A stretch of DNA of 41,896 nucleotides, from NCBI GenBank assembly GCA_025464005.1, contig JAODBO010000064.1, positions 1 through 41,896 of the forward strand. The letters run 5' to 3'. A program made the translations under genes and the position numbers. Of this stretch, positions 24,593-32,898 are shown in pieces (the first letter of the stretch is position 1; every line of letters begins with the position of its first letter). The notes under the pieces were generated by a model, which worked only from the letters and a program-made list of their open reading frames with translations, did not search any database and had not been told where the DNA came from. The DNA is from Acidimicrobiaceae bacterium. Its GTDB lineage: Bacteria; Actinomycetota; Acidimicrobiia; Acidimicrobiales; Bog-793.

Positions 24593-25617
24593 GCGACCCG
24601 GCTCCCGAGCGCGCCTTCGGTCGCGCCAAGCGCGATCCTCGTCTTGATGCCCTGAGAGCGCCGCGTGCGCTCCATCGCGTCCGCCGTGCGCTCGAGCGGA
24701 AGCGGGTCTCCCACGAGCAGGTCGAGCGGGAGCTCGCCCAAGGCCATGAGGTCCGCCGCTCGGCGGAAGCTGTTGCGGACCGATGTCGTGCCGATGATCG
24801 TCAACTCACGGGAGAACACGTCGAAGGGCGAGATCTCGACGCGGGCCTGCGGGCTTGCGACGCCGAATATGCACAGCCTCGCACCGCGGCGGAGATTTGC
24901 GAGACCGAGGGCGATGGCGCCGGCACTGCCCGATGCATCGACGACGAGATCCCATCCCCCGCTGCCGTCGTCGAGCTCGTCGAGGTCGCCGGCGGTCGCG
25001 ACCGCACCGAAGGCGGGAGCGAGGGCGCGTCGCTCCGGATTGCGCTCGAGCACAGCCACTCTCGCGCCGGCCAGCGCGAGGGTACCGACCATCAGGAGAC
25101 CGGCCGCGCCCGATCCGATGACGAGCGTCCGTTCGCCGAGCACGGGACCGATCCGGTCCATTGCATGTACGACGCAGGAAAGCGGCTCGATCATCGGCGC
25201 CCACCCGTCGGGGACGTCCGGCGGTACGACCTCACATTGCGCCGCCTTCACCACCACGAGCTCGGCGAGCGCGCCGTCGGCGGTCGTCCCGAGGCCACCG
25301 CCGCGCAGGCAGAGGTTGGTAGCGCCCCGCCGGCACTGGACGCAGCTACCGCAGAAGATCATTGGATCGACCGCAACCTGAGCACCGGGACGGAGATGGG
25401 TGACATTGCTCCCGATACCGACCACGGTGCCGCTGAACTCGTGCCCGGGAATGACCGGGTAGCTGACGGCGGGGTAGTCGCCGTCGAGCACGTGCAGGTC
25501 CGTCCCGCAGATCCCGCAAAGCGAGACGGCGATGACCGCCTCGTCGTCGGCGGGGCTTGGGTCGGGGACGTCCTCGACCGCTACGACGCCGGGAGCGCTC
25601 ACGACGGCTGCTCTCAC
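24589..25617 (-). CDS. Zinc-dependent MDR alcohol/polyol dehydrogenase, paralogue 2
   Basis: A 342-residue medium-chain dehydrogenase, similar in layout to the next gene but clearly diverged. Seen: GICGTDLHVLDGDY, GHEFSGTVVG, structural zinc CGSCVQCRRGATNLC and Rossmann loop VIGSGAAGLLMVG. GTG 25617 is preceded by GAGGAGG at five bases, so the open frame upstream is not used. First gene of the long minus-strand unit. Two adjacent dehydrogenases of this type could act in series (for example oxidation and reduction of a pentitol) or on two substrates. Confidence 0.92.
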   Translation of the reverse strand: MRAAVVSAPGVVAVEDVPDPSPADDEAVIAVSLCGICGTDLHVLDGDYPAVSYPVIPGHEFSGTVVGIGSNVTHLRPGAQVAVDPMIFCGSCVQCRRGATNLCLRGGGLGTTADGALAELVVVKAAQCEVVPPDVPDGWAPMIEPLSCVVHAMDRIGPVLGERTLVIGSGAAGLLMVGTLALAGARVAVLERNPERRALAPAFGAVATAGDLDELDDGSGGWDLVVDASGSAGAIALGLANLRRGARLCIFGVASPQARVEISPFDVFSRELTIIGTTSVRNSFRRAADLMALGELPLDLLVGDPLPLERTADAMERTRRSQGIKTRIALGATEGALGSRVA

Positions 25618-25767
25618 GCGGCCTCCTCGGACCGCGGTGAGCACTGGGTGCCTGACGTCTCGCCCCCGTGCATCTGCATCCCCTTCGCCGCTCCCGACGG
25701 AGGCGCCGAGCCGGCGGCCCTTCCGTCCCTGCCCCCCGATGGGCACGTACTACCAAGAGTACTCTAA

Positions 25768-25784
25768 GCGTCAACAGTCGACGA
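25768..25784. promoter_or_regulatory. Operator-like site between MDR dehydrogenase and lactonase genes
   Basis: GCGTCAAC-A-GTCGACGA matches the island core at 10 of 16 arm positions. For the minus-strand dehydrogenase unit it contains TTGACG (25774-25769) followed after 16 bases by TAGTAC, a possible promoter. For the plus-strand lactonase it ends 12 bases before the start codon, overlapping the ribosome binding region. A 10-bp palindrome AGAGTACTCT lies just left, at 25756-25765. Confidence 0.3.
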
Positions 25785-25796
25785 TGGAGGTAGAAG

Positions 25797-26690
25797 ATGT
25801 CAGTTGAGGAGCCCGTCGCCCCAGTTGTCTACACAGCTCTCGACGCTGCGGCTCGCATCGGCGAGGGACCGGTGTGGGACGCCCGCACCGGACAGCTCCT
25901 CTGGGTGGACATTCTCGACGGCGTCGTGCACCGCTTCGACCCGTCGACCGGCCGCGATCTGCAGTTCTCGACGGGCCAGCCGGTGGGCTTCGTCGCACCC
26001 CGCGCCTCCGGCGGAGTCGTCGTCGGGCTGCGCGACGGCATCGCGGCGATCGATGCCTCCTGGTCGAAGATCGAGCTCCTCGTGGCCGTCGACGCCGAGG
26101 ACCCGAGCATGCGCATGAACGACGGCAGCTGTGACGCCGCTGGGCGCTTGTTCGCGGGGACGATGGCCTTTGCCGAGTCCGCCGGTCGCGGTGCGCTCTA
26201 CCGGCTCGAGCCGTCGCTCGATCTCACGGTCGTCGAAGCCCCGGTGACGGTGTCGAACGGCATCGACTGGAGTCCGGACGGGACCCGCATGTACTACGTC
26301 GACAGCGCGACCCACGGCATCGACGTGTTCGACTACGACCTTGCGACCGGGGTGCCATCCGCCCGGCGGCGCCTCGCGACCGTCGAGACTGACGACGGAC
26401 TCCCGGACGGGCTCACCGTCGACTCAGAAGGCTATGTCTGGGTGGCGTTCTGGGGCGGCTGGTGCGTGCGGCGATATGCACCCGACGGCGAGCTCGACCG
26501 GGTGGTGCGCTTTCCCACCTCGGCCGTCACTGCGTGCGCTTTCGGTGGGCCGGATCTCGCTGACCTTTACGTCACCACGGCATACGAAGGCTTGACGACG
26601 AAAGAGCGCGCGCGGCAACCGCTCGCAGGAGCGCTCTTTCGCGTCACGACAGGGGTGCACGGTCGCGCCGGTCTCGCGTTCGCGGGTTAG
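25797..26690 (+). CDS. SMP-30/gluconolactonase family sugar lactonase
   Basis: A 297-residue six-bladed beta-propeller lactonase that hydrolyses aldonolactones to aldonic acids. Metal site: Glu in RIGEGPVWD near residue 23, Asn in TVSNGIDWSPDG and Asp in DGLPDGLTVD; MNDGSCDAAGRLFAGTM provides the substrate-side Asn and Asp. Strong GGAGG precedes the ATG. It links a sugar dehydrogenase (Gfo/Idh or MDR) to the IlvD-type dehydratase 2 kb downstream, i.e. the second step of a non-phosphorylative pathway. Which lactone (xylono-, arabino-, galactono-) is used is not decidable here. Confidence 0.92.
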   Translation: MSVEEPVAPVVYTALDAAARIGEGPVWDARTGQLLWVDILDGVVHRFDPSTGRDLQFSTGQPVGFVAPRASGGVVVGLRDGIAAIDASWSKIELLVAVDAEDPSMRMNDGSCDAAGRLFAGTMAFAESAGRGALYRLEPSLDLTVVEAPVTVSNGIDWSPDGTRMYYVDSATHGIDVFDYDLATGVPSARRRLATVETDDGLPDGLTVDSEGYVWVAFWGGWCVRRYAPDGELDRVVRFPTSAVTACAFGGPDLADLYVTTAYEGLTTKERARQPLAGALFRVTTGVHGRAGLAFAG

Positions 26691-26717
26691 GCGCGCCTCG
26701 AGTGGCCTCCGGCGGAG

Positions 26718-27482
26718 CTACTCGTACCGGTGGACGACCCGTCCACCCACGAGGCTGAACTCGGTGGTCCAGTAGAACCCCTCGAGGAAACCGAGCACCG
26801 GCAGTCGGTACAGCGGAGACGTCGCGTTGGGCCGCACCTCGGAGGTGCTCGGTCCGCTCCAGCAGCCGTGCACGACGATGTCGGTGAGGTCGCGCGCCGT
26901 GAGCTGGCGCAGCGCGGTGCTGCCGTCGATCTCGTGGACGATCTTCAGGTTGATGTTCGTCACGATGCCGATTCGGGCGTTCAGGTCCTCGAACGAGCTC
27001 GGCGAGGCTTTGTACGGCAGCGTCCCGGTGAAAATCTCGATCCCGTTGTTGGCGACGGTGCCTACGATCAGGTCGCCGCGGTGCTCCAGCGCCACACTCC
27101 CGATGCGCTTCGGCTGCCCGTGGAACTCGCGTCCGCCGCTCATCGCGCGATCGCTCGTCACCCAGAAGTACGGCGAGTAGGAGCCGACGACGGGCGGATC
27201 GGAGTCGAGGGTCGCGCCCACCATCACGTTGGCCTCGTAGGTGTCGCGCCCGAGCCCGGGAACGTCTCCCCAGCGAGCTATCTGCACCATCACGGTGTCG
27301 TTCGTCGGTCGAAGCGGCTCGGGGAGAAGCGCACGAATCGCCGCGGGGTCGGAGCGGTACTGGATGGTCAGGACCTCGCCGTCGCGGAAGCGCCCCGGCG
27401 GCGGCCCGGTCAGTGGAGCGTCGATCGGCGTCGACCAGGCGACGCGCGGGTCCGCTATCGCCAAGCGATCGTCGTGCGGCAC
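26718..27482 (-). CDS. Acetoacetate-decarboxylase-like (ADC superfamily) protein
   Basis: A 254-residue protein of the acetoacetate decarboxylase fold. The Schiff-base Lys region is clear (GGREFHGQPKRIGSV, Lys near residue 126), preceded by the family strands EANVMVGATLDSDPPVVGSYSPYFW. Classic members decarboxylate acetoacetate; other ADC-superfamily members are aldolases, dehydratases or cyclases acting on keto acids. GTG start, six bases after the stop of DHDPS-family paralogue 2, hence one operon. In this context a beta-keto sugar acid or a keto-acid aldol product is a more likely substrate than acetoacetate. Confidence 0.85.
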   Translation of the reverse strand: MPHDDRLAIADPRVAWSTPIDAPLTGPPPGRFRDGEVLTIQYRSDPAAIRALLPEPLRPTNDTVMVQIARWGDVPGLGRDTYEANVMVGATLDSDPPVVGSYSPYFWVTSDRAMSGGREFHGQPKRIGSVALEHRGDLIVGTVANNGIEIFTGTLPYKASPSSFEDLNARIGIVTNINLKIVHEIDGSTALRQLTARDLTDIVVHGCWSGPSTSEVRPNATSPLYRLPVLGFLEGFYWTTEFSLVGGRVVHRYE

Positions 27483-27488
27483 GTCGAG

Positions 27489-28463
27489 CTAGAGCAGCCC
27501 GGCCGAGAGGAGCACTTCGCGCACCCGGGCGATCTCGACTTCGTCCAGCGCGATCTGCGGGAGCGCCATCGCGTTGGTCGCGATGACGCCGCGCAACATG
27601 AGGGCGGTCTTGAAGCCCCCGAGCCCTGACGAGCTCGGTCCCTTCTTCGACGGGTCTGCGCAACGCGTGATCTCGAACAGCCGGACGAGTCGGTCCTGCT
27701 GGCGCCGCGCCTGGTCCCACTCTCCGGATCGGCAGGAGTTGAACAGCTCGACGTAGCCGTGCGGGTCGACGTTGCCGAGCCCCGGTACGGCGCCGTCGGC
27801 GCCCATGAGCATGACGCAGTCGACCACGACCTCCGAGCCCGTCATGACGGCGAAGTCGGGGAGCGCTCGGGCACCCATGATGACCTCTCGCATGGCCCCG
27901 AGATCGCCGCTCGAGTCCTTGAGGCCATCGATGATGCCGTCGGCGGCAAGGGCGAGGACGGCGGTCGGGTCGAGCTTGGTGTGGACGGCGACCGGGATGT
28001 CGTACGCGACGAGCGGCGCACTGCAGGCAGCCTTGATGCTGCGGAAGTGCAGGTCAATCTCGGCGGGGTGCGTCGCACGTGCGTAGAAGGGAGCAGTGGC
28101 CACGATCGCGTCCACCCCCCGGTCGAGGGCGCGCCTCGCATGGTCGATGATCCGTTCCGTGGTCATGTCGATCGCGCCTGCGAGTACCGGGACCTGGCCC
28201 GCGGCCGTCTTGACGGCCACCTCGACGACCGTGTCCCGCTGGTCGTCACGGAGGAAGGCGGACTCGCTCGAGGAGCCGAGGATGAACAGCCCGTTCACTC
28301 CCCCCTCGATGAGGAAACCCACGAATCGCTCGAGGGACACCGTGTCGATGTCCCGACCCTCCGTGAGCGGGGTGCAGACCGGGGGGACGATCCCCCTGAG
28401 CCACCTGGCGCGAGGCGCGGCCTCGGTCGGGATCTGCGTTGCCACGGACGATGGGTCCACCAT
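27489..28463 (-). CDS. DHDPS-family class I lyase, paralogue 2
   Basis: A 324-residue member of the DHDPS/N-acetylneuraminate lyase family with Schiff-base K182 (IDGLKDSSG), Tyr154 (AYDIPV) and the carboxylate-binding loop GSSSES near residue 63, in place of the usual GTTGE. The LKDSSG motif is common in 2-keto-3-deoxy-gluconate/galactonate aldolases and 2-keto-3-deoxy-pentonate dehydratases. ATG 28463 (with in-frame GTG next to it) is downstream of GGAGG. Upstream lies a promoter overlapping a full GTCAACAA arm, shared in a divergent region with the IlvD-type dehydratase gene. Confidence 0.88.
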   Translation of the reverse strand: MVDPSSVATQIPTEAAPRARWLRGIVPPVCTPLTEGRDIDTVSLERFVGFLIEGGVNGLFILGSSSESAFLRDDQRDTVVEVAVKTAAGQVPVLAGAIDMTTERIIDHARRALDRGVDAIVATAPFYARATHPAEIDLHFRSIKAACSAPLVAYDIPVAVHTKLDPTAVLALAADGIIDGLKDSSGDLGAMREVIMGARALPDFAVMTGSEVVVDCVMLMGADGAVPGLGNVDPHGYVELFNSCRSGEWDQARRQQDRLVRLFEITRCADPSKKGPSSSGLGGFKTALMLRGVIATNAMALPQIALDEVEIARVREVLLSAGLL

Positions 28464-28497
28464 GAGTTTCGCTGCCTCCGTGAAGTCGGGAGAACCC

Positions 28498-28530
28498 AGC
28501 GTACCGGCGGAGCCTGCCAACGGTCAACAA
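28498..28530 (-). promoter_or_regulatory. Promoter and operator of the paralogue 2 lyase unit
   Basis: The plus strand holds CTGCCAAC-G-GTCAACAA at 28514-28530; the right arm matches the island core exactly, the left arm at 4 of 8. On the minus strand this arm contains TTGACC (28527-28522), followed after 18 bases by TACGCT (28503-28498). The lyase gene starts 35 bases beyond. ATCAACGA follows the exact arm immediately, so two overlapping half-sites may exist. Confidence 0.5.
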
Positions 28531-28602
28531 TCAACGATCGTCCCCGGCCGGGCGGCAGGGCTCCGTGGAGCCAGATCGTCGAAGCGACTTCGAGACGTGC
28601 TC

Positions 28603-28638
28603 GTCAACAATTGACGGTCGCCGGGTAGCGACTAGCCT
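28603..28638 (+). promoter_or_regulatory. Promoter and operator of the IlvD-type dehydratase unit
   Basis: CGTCAACAATTGACG (28602-28616) is an inverted repeat of six bases around CAA and contains an exact GTCAACAA arm. Its right side supplies TTGACG (28611-28616), followed after 16 bases by TAGCCT (28633-28638), a plausible promoter reading towards the dehydratase gene 218 bases away. The exact arms here and at 28523 are 80 bases apart in the same orientation. Apart from these two sites no gene or hairpin is evident in the region 28464-28855. Confidence 0.5.
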
Positions 28639-28855
28639 GGATCGAGGCGGGGGCTGCAGCTGCAGAGGGCACGTTGGGCGCACCGGCCGCCGGATCATTC
28701 CCCGAGACAGGAGCAGTGCGAACCATGGTGCAGACCGCGTCGAGGAGCTGCCCGAGGCGAACACCGGTCACAGCGTCTGTCCGAAGCGCGGCGTCGACCG
28801 TGCCGGGAATGCGCACGCGAATGGGTGAAGGACGAGAGCGAGACAGGACCGGGTC

Positions 28856-30571
28856 ATGAGCGAGCTTCGGAGCAGCGAGTGGTTCGCAGGACGCGACCGC
28901 GATGGCGTCATCCACCGGTCCGGCCTGCTCATGCAGGGGCTGCCCCGCGACGTCTCCGAGGGGCGCCCGGTGATCGGGATCGCGAACAGCTGGTCGGAGT
29001 TGACGCCGTGCAACTCACATCTGCGCACGATCGCCGAGGCGGTGAAGCGCGGGATCTGGGAGTCCGGCGGTCTGCCTCTCGAGTTCCCCACGATATCCCT
29101 CGGCGAGCAGATGATCCGCCCCACGGCGATGTTCCTTCGCAACCTCATGTCGATGGATGTCGAAGAGGTGCTGCGGGCGAACCCGTTGGACGGTGTGGTG
29201 TTGCTGGCGGGATGTGACAAGACCACGCCCGCTCAGCTGATGGGCGCGGCGAGCGTCGACCTGCCGACGATGATGATCACCGGTGGTTCGCAGCTCACCG
29301 CGCACTGTAACGGGGAGGAGCTGGGCTCCGGCACGGACCTGTGGCGCAAGAGCGAACAAGCCCGTGCGGGGGAGATCTCGAGCGAGGACTTCCTCGGGCT
29401 CGAGTCCTGTGCCGTGAGGAGCGTCGGCCACTGCAACTCGATGGGCACCGCGTCGACGATGGCCTGCCTCGCCGAGGCGCTGGGCGTGCAGCTTCCGGGC
29501 GCCGCCACGTTCCCGGCTGCCGACTCGCGCCGGCAGTCGCTCGCACAGATGACCGGGCGCAGGATTGTCGAGCTGGTGCGCGAGGGTGTGACGCTCTCGC
29601 AGATCCTCACCCGTGACGCGTTCGAGAACGCCGTGCGCGTGCTGGCGGCGATCGGAGGATCCACGAACGCGGTGATCCACCTCATCGCGATCGCCGGCCG
29701 GATCGGCGTGCCGCTCGACCTCGACGACATCGACAAGGTGGCGCGCGAGGTGCCGACCCTCGTCAACTTGAAGCCCTCGGGCAAGTTCCTCATGGAGGAC
29801 TTCGCGTATGCGGGGGGCATCCCCGCTGTGCTGTGGGAGCTGCGCTCGCTCTTGCACACGGACGCCATCACGGTCTCGGGGCGGACCGTGGGCGAGAACG
29901 CCCGGGGTCAGGAAACGACGGACCGAAGGGTCGTGCTGCCCTTCGGCGCACCATTGCTGCCCGCCGGATCCGGAACTGCCGTCCTGACGGGCAATCTCTG
30001 CCCGAGCGGGGCGGTCATCAAGCAGTCCGCGGCAACCCCTGCGCTGCTCGTGCACCGAGGACCAGCGCTCGTCTTCGACTCGATCCAGGCGTACAACGCC
30101 GTCCGCGACGACCCGGAGCTTCCCGTCGACGAGGACACCGTTCTCGTCGTCCGCAACGTCGGGCCGCGCGGCTACCCGGGCATGCCGGAGGTGGGCAACC
30201 TGCAGCTGCCCCGCGTGCTGCTCGAGCGAGGCATCTACGACGTGGTGCGTGTATCGGACGCCCGGATGAGCGGGACCGCGTACGGGACCGTCGTGCTCCA
30301 CGTGGCACCAGAGGCCGCGGCCGGAGGACCGCTCGCTCTCGTCGAGTCCGGCGACTGGATCGAGCTCGACGTGCCGGCCCGCACGCTGCGCGTCGACCTA
30401 CCCGACGAGGAGCTGGAACGGCGTCGAAGCCGTGCCTCGCGGCCGCCGGCGTCTCCGGCGCGAGGCTATTCGAAGCTGTTCGCCGACCATGTCCTCCAGG
30501 CGGACCGAGGGGTCGACTTCGACTTCCTCGTCGGTTCGAGCGGCCACGACGTGCCGCCCGAGTCGCACTAG
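28856..30571 (+). CDS. IlvD/Edd-family dehydratase, probable sugar-acid dehydratase
   Basis: A 571-residue iron-sulfur dehydratase. Cluster and metal residues visible: Cys52 (SWSELTPCNSH), Cys120 with the adjacent Asp-Lys (LAGCDKTTP) and Cys193 (GHCNSMGTASTM); C-terminal VRVSDARMSGTAYGTVVLHVAPEA. The short PCNSH motif, lack of an extended N terminus and the setting favour the aldonate dehydratase branch (arabinonate, xylonate, galactonate) over dihydroxy-acid dehydratase in branched-chain synthesis. It would convert an aldonic acid from the SMP-30 lactonase to a 2-keto-3-deoxy acid for the nearby lyases. ATG start; leader of about 215 bases from the candidate promoter. Confidence 0.92.
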   Translation: MSELRSSEWFAGRDRDGVIHRSGLLMQGLPRDVSEGRPVIGIANSWSELTPCNSHLRTIAEAVKRGIWESGGLPLEFPTISLGEQMIRPTAMFLRNLMSMDVEEVLRANPLDGVVLLAGCDKTTPAQLMGAASVDLPTMMITGGSQLTAHCNGEELGSGTDLWRKSEQARAGEISSEDFLGLESCAVRSVGHCNSMGTASTMACLAEALGVQLPGAATFPAADSRRQSLAQMTGRRIVELVREGVTLSQILTRDAFENAVRVLAAIGGSTNAVIHLIAIAGRIGVPLDLDDIDKVAREVPTLVNLKPSGKFLMEDFAYAGGIPAVLWELRSLLHTDAITVSGRTVGENARGQETTDRRVVLPFGAPLLPAGSGTAVLTGNLCPSGAVIKQSAATPALLVHRGPALVFDSIQAYNAVRDDPELPVDEDTVLVVRNVGPRGYPGMPEVGNLQLPRVLLERGIYDVVRVSDARMSGTAYGTVVLHVAPEAAAGGPLALVESGDWIELDVPARTLRVDLPDEELERRRSRASRPPASPARGYSKLFADHVLQADRGVDFDFLVGSSGHDVPPESH

Positions 30572-30658
30572 GACGTACCCGTAGCTTCGAGACGCTGCTG
30601 ACCGACATTCCCGCCGGCGGGTCCACCGCCAGGCCGAAAGAAGGAGTCGAGGATCCGA

Positions 30659-31687
30659 ATGCCCGCCTACCGACCCTGGACGCTCGCACCCAACTACGTG
30701 CCGCAGGCGTACGAAGGCGGGGGGGAAACTGCGCGCTTTCGCGCTCTTGACCCCTCTGAGCAGGGCTCGCCCGAGGACTGGGTCGCGTCGGTCACCACGC
30801 GTTGGGCGCTCGAGCCGGCCGGTCTTACCCGATTGGCCGACGGGCGCTACCTGAGAGAGGCGATCGAGCAGAATCCCGTGGCCTACCTAGGCGCGGATCA
30901 CGTCGCGGCGTTCGGCACGGACCCCGGTCTGCTCGTGAAGCTCCTCGATGCCGCGGAGCGGCTCAACGTCCACGTCCATCCGGACAACGCGTTCGCACGC
31001 ACGCACCTCGGCTGTGCCCACGGCAAGACCGAGGCGTGGATCATCCTGTCTACCGTCGGCGAGGGCGAGGTGTACGCGGGCTTCACGCGCGACGTCGGCG
31101 CGCAGGAGCTCGCTACGTGGGTCGCCGAACAGTCGGTCGACGCCATGCTCGGTGCTCTCCACAAGATCCGGGTGAGCCAGGGTTCCGCGGTCCTCGTGCC
31201 GGCCGGCGTCCCGCACGCGATCGGCCCCGGCGTCCTCGTCCTCGAGCTCCAGCAGCCCACCGACTTCTCCATCATGTTGGAGCGCCGGTCCTCTCCCGGA
31301 GGTGAGCTGGGTCTCGGCTGGGACCTCGCCCTTCAGGCGGTCGATCGCAGCCAGTGGGACGAGCGACGCTTGCAGCAGCTGATCGGGCCCGGGACGCTTG
31401 CACCCGGGCGGGTGCTGCCGCCGATTGCCGATCCGTTCTTTCGCGCCGACGTCATTGCCGGGGCGGGTGGAGGCCAGCTGGCGCAGGGCTTCGCCGTCGT
31501 CGTCGGGCTGTCCGGCAGCGGCAAGCTGAGCGGCGACTTCGAGGGGGAACCGCTGCCCATCTCGCGCGGCACGACGGTGCTCGTCCCCTTCGCCGCGGGC
31601 CCGACGCAGCTCAGCGGGGATGTGGAGGCTGCGGTGTGCCGGCCCGCCGCGCCACGGGCCGATCGGCCGGATCGCCCTGTCGCCTAG
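30659..31687 (+). CDS. Type I mannose-6-phosphate isomerase-like cupin protein
   Basis: A 342-residue protein of the class I phosphomannose isomerase family. Zinc ligands: VHVHPD near residue 102, Glu in GKTEAWIIL, and His in PAGVPHAIGPG; the second cupin half follows. Such enzymes interconvert mannose 6-phosphate and fructose 6-phosphate, but family members in sugar operons can isomerise other aldoses or phosphosugars. It follows the IlvD-type gene after 87 bases on the same strand with AAAGAAGGAG upstream. Substrate in this pathway unclear. Confidence 0.85.
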   Translation: MPAYRPWTLAPNYVPQAYEGGGETARFRALDPSEQGSPEDWVASVTTRWALEPAGLTRLADGRYLREAIEQNPVAYLGADHVAAFGTDPGLLVKLLDAAERLNVHVHPDNAFARTHLGCAHGKTEAWIILSTVGEGEVYAGFTRDVGAQELATWVAEQSVDAMLGALHKIRVSQGSAVLVPAGVPHAIGPGVLVLELQQPTDFSIMLERRSSPGGELGLGWDLALQAVDRSQWDERRLQQLIGPGTLAPGRVLPPIADPFFRADVIAGAGGGQLAQGFAVVVGLSGSGKLSGDFEGEPLPISRGTTVLVPFAAGPTQLSGDVEAAVCRPAAPRADRPDRPVA

Positions 31688-31690
31688 TTG

Positions 31691-31707
31691 TCGTTGACAG
31701 TAGACGA
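31691..31707 (+). promoter_or_regulatory. Operator-like site before the Ldh2-type gene
   Basis: TCGTTGAC-A-GTAGACGA matches the island core at 12 of 16 arm positions and shares GTAGACGA with the site at 11402. It contains TTGACA (31694-31699) and is followed by TAGAAT at 31714-31719; the 14-base spacing is too short for a standard promoter, so TAGAAT may act with a different -35 region. The gene starts 110 bases further. Confidence 0.5.
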
Positions 31708-31817
31708 TTTACATAGAATGCTGGAGGGGCGGCCGCGCGCAGTTGCAGCGAGGCCATCCGCAGATCTGCGACGCGCCTGAGCCCAAAGCTCGGCGGACCG
31801 GGGAATGGGGTCACGAA

Positions 31818-32864
31818 GTGGGATCGGTCTTCACGAAGGACGAGCTGGACAGGGTCGGGGTGGACGTGCTCACGGCACTCGGCGCGCCGAAGGAGGTCGC
31901 GTCGGCTGTCGCCGAATCGCTCGTGCTCTCCAACTTGATGGGCCACGACTCGCACGGCATCGTCCGGCTCATCCAGTACTCGGGATGGGTACGCGATGGC
32001 CAGATCCAGCCGGCGGCCCTGCCCGAGGTCGTGACCCGGAAAGGGGCGACCGCGGTCGTCGACGGGGCGTGGGGGTTCGGCCAGCCAGCCGCGCGCCTCG
32101 CCACCGATCTCGCCGTCGAGCGGGCGCGCGACCAGGGCATTGCCGCAGTGACGATCAAGAGCTGCAACCACATCGGCCGTCTGGGCGAGTACGTGGCCAC
32201 CCTTGCCGATGCCGGGATGATGGGTATGGCGTTCTGCAACGCCGGTCCGGTCGTCGCTCCCTTCGGCGGCGCAGGAAGGGTGATGGGGACCAACCCGTTC
32301 GCGTGGGGGGTTCCTCGGGCCGGCAACGCCAGCGTCGTGCTCGACTTCGCCACTGCAAATGTCGCGGAGGGAAAGCTCAACATCGCACGCTCCGAGGGGC
32401 GGACGGTCGCGCCGGGAAGCATCGTCGACCGCGACGGAAAGCCGAGCATCGAGCCGAATGACTTCTACGCGGGGGGAGCCCTCCTACCGTTCGGGGCGCA
32501 CAAGGGATCCGGCATGTCGATGCTCATCGAGCTGACCGGTGGCCTGCTCTCGGGGATGGGCGCAGCGTGCGCTGCGAACTACAAAGGGGGCAACGGCACC
32601 CTCGTGCTCGCGGTCGACGTGTCGTCGTTCGCGGACCTCGAAGGCTTCCTCGTCGAGGTGGAGGACTTCTGCAGGGACGCCAAGGCGATCGGTAAAGGCG
32701 CATCGGGGTCCGGGTCGGAGATACTCGTCCCGGGCGAGCTCGAGTCGAGGACGCGAGCCAAGCGGGAGACCGACGGCGTCGAGGTGGGCGACGAGATTCG
32801 CAGGCAGATCACCGAGCTGTCCGACGAGCTGGGCGTCGGGCTCGCGAGGTTCGAGCTCCGTTGA
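31818..32864 (+). CDS. Malate/L-lactate (Ldh2/YiaK) family dehydrogenase
   Basis: A 348-residue NAD(P)-dependent 2-keto-acid reductase of the Ldh2 family (distinct from Rossmann-type lactate dehydrogenases). Seen: HDSHGIVRL with the catalytic His near residue 40, KSCNHIGRLGEYV with the conserved Asn-His near residue 111, TNPFAWGVPR and the C-terminal helix bundle. Members reduce 2-keto acids including 2,3-diketo-L-gulonate, ureidoglycolate partner acids or 2-keto-3-deoxy acids. GTG 31818 is used; the open frame upstream is not family-like. It is followed after 34 bases by DHDPS-family paralogue 3, so the two probably act on the same compound. Confidence 0.9.
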   Translation: MGSVFTKDELDRVGVDVLTALGAPKEVASAVAESLVLSNLMGHDSHGIVRLIQYSGWVRDGQIQPAALPEVVTRKGATAVVDGAWGFGQPAARLATDLAVERARDQGIAAVTIKSCNHIGRLGEYVATLADAGMMGMAFCNAGPVVAPFGGAGRVMGTNPFAWGVPRAGNASVVLDFATANVAEGKLNIARSEGRTVAPGSIVDRDGKPSIEPNDFYAGGALLPFGAHKGSGMSMLIELTGGLLSGMGAACAANYKGGNGTLVLAVDVSSFADLEGFLVEVEDFCRDAKAIGKGASGSGSEILVPGELESRTRAKRETDGVEVGDEIRRQITELSDELGVGLARFELR

Positions 32865-32898
32865 CGCTCCTCGGCAGATTGGGTCGCGGAGGTCGGAC

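Noticed and set aside
28856..30571. Branched-chain amino acid ilvD
   Set aside because: No ilv or leu genes nearby; neighbours are a lactonase, a keto-acid lyase and a sugar isomerase-like gene, and shared operator-like sites point to sugar-acid catabolism.
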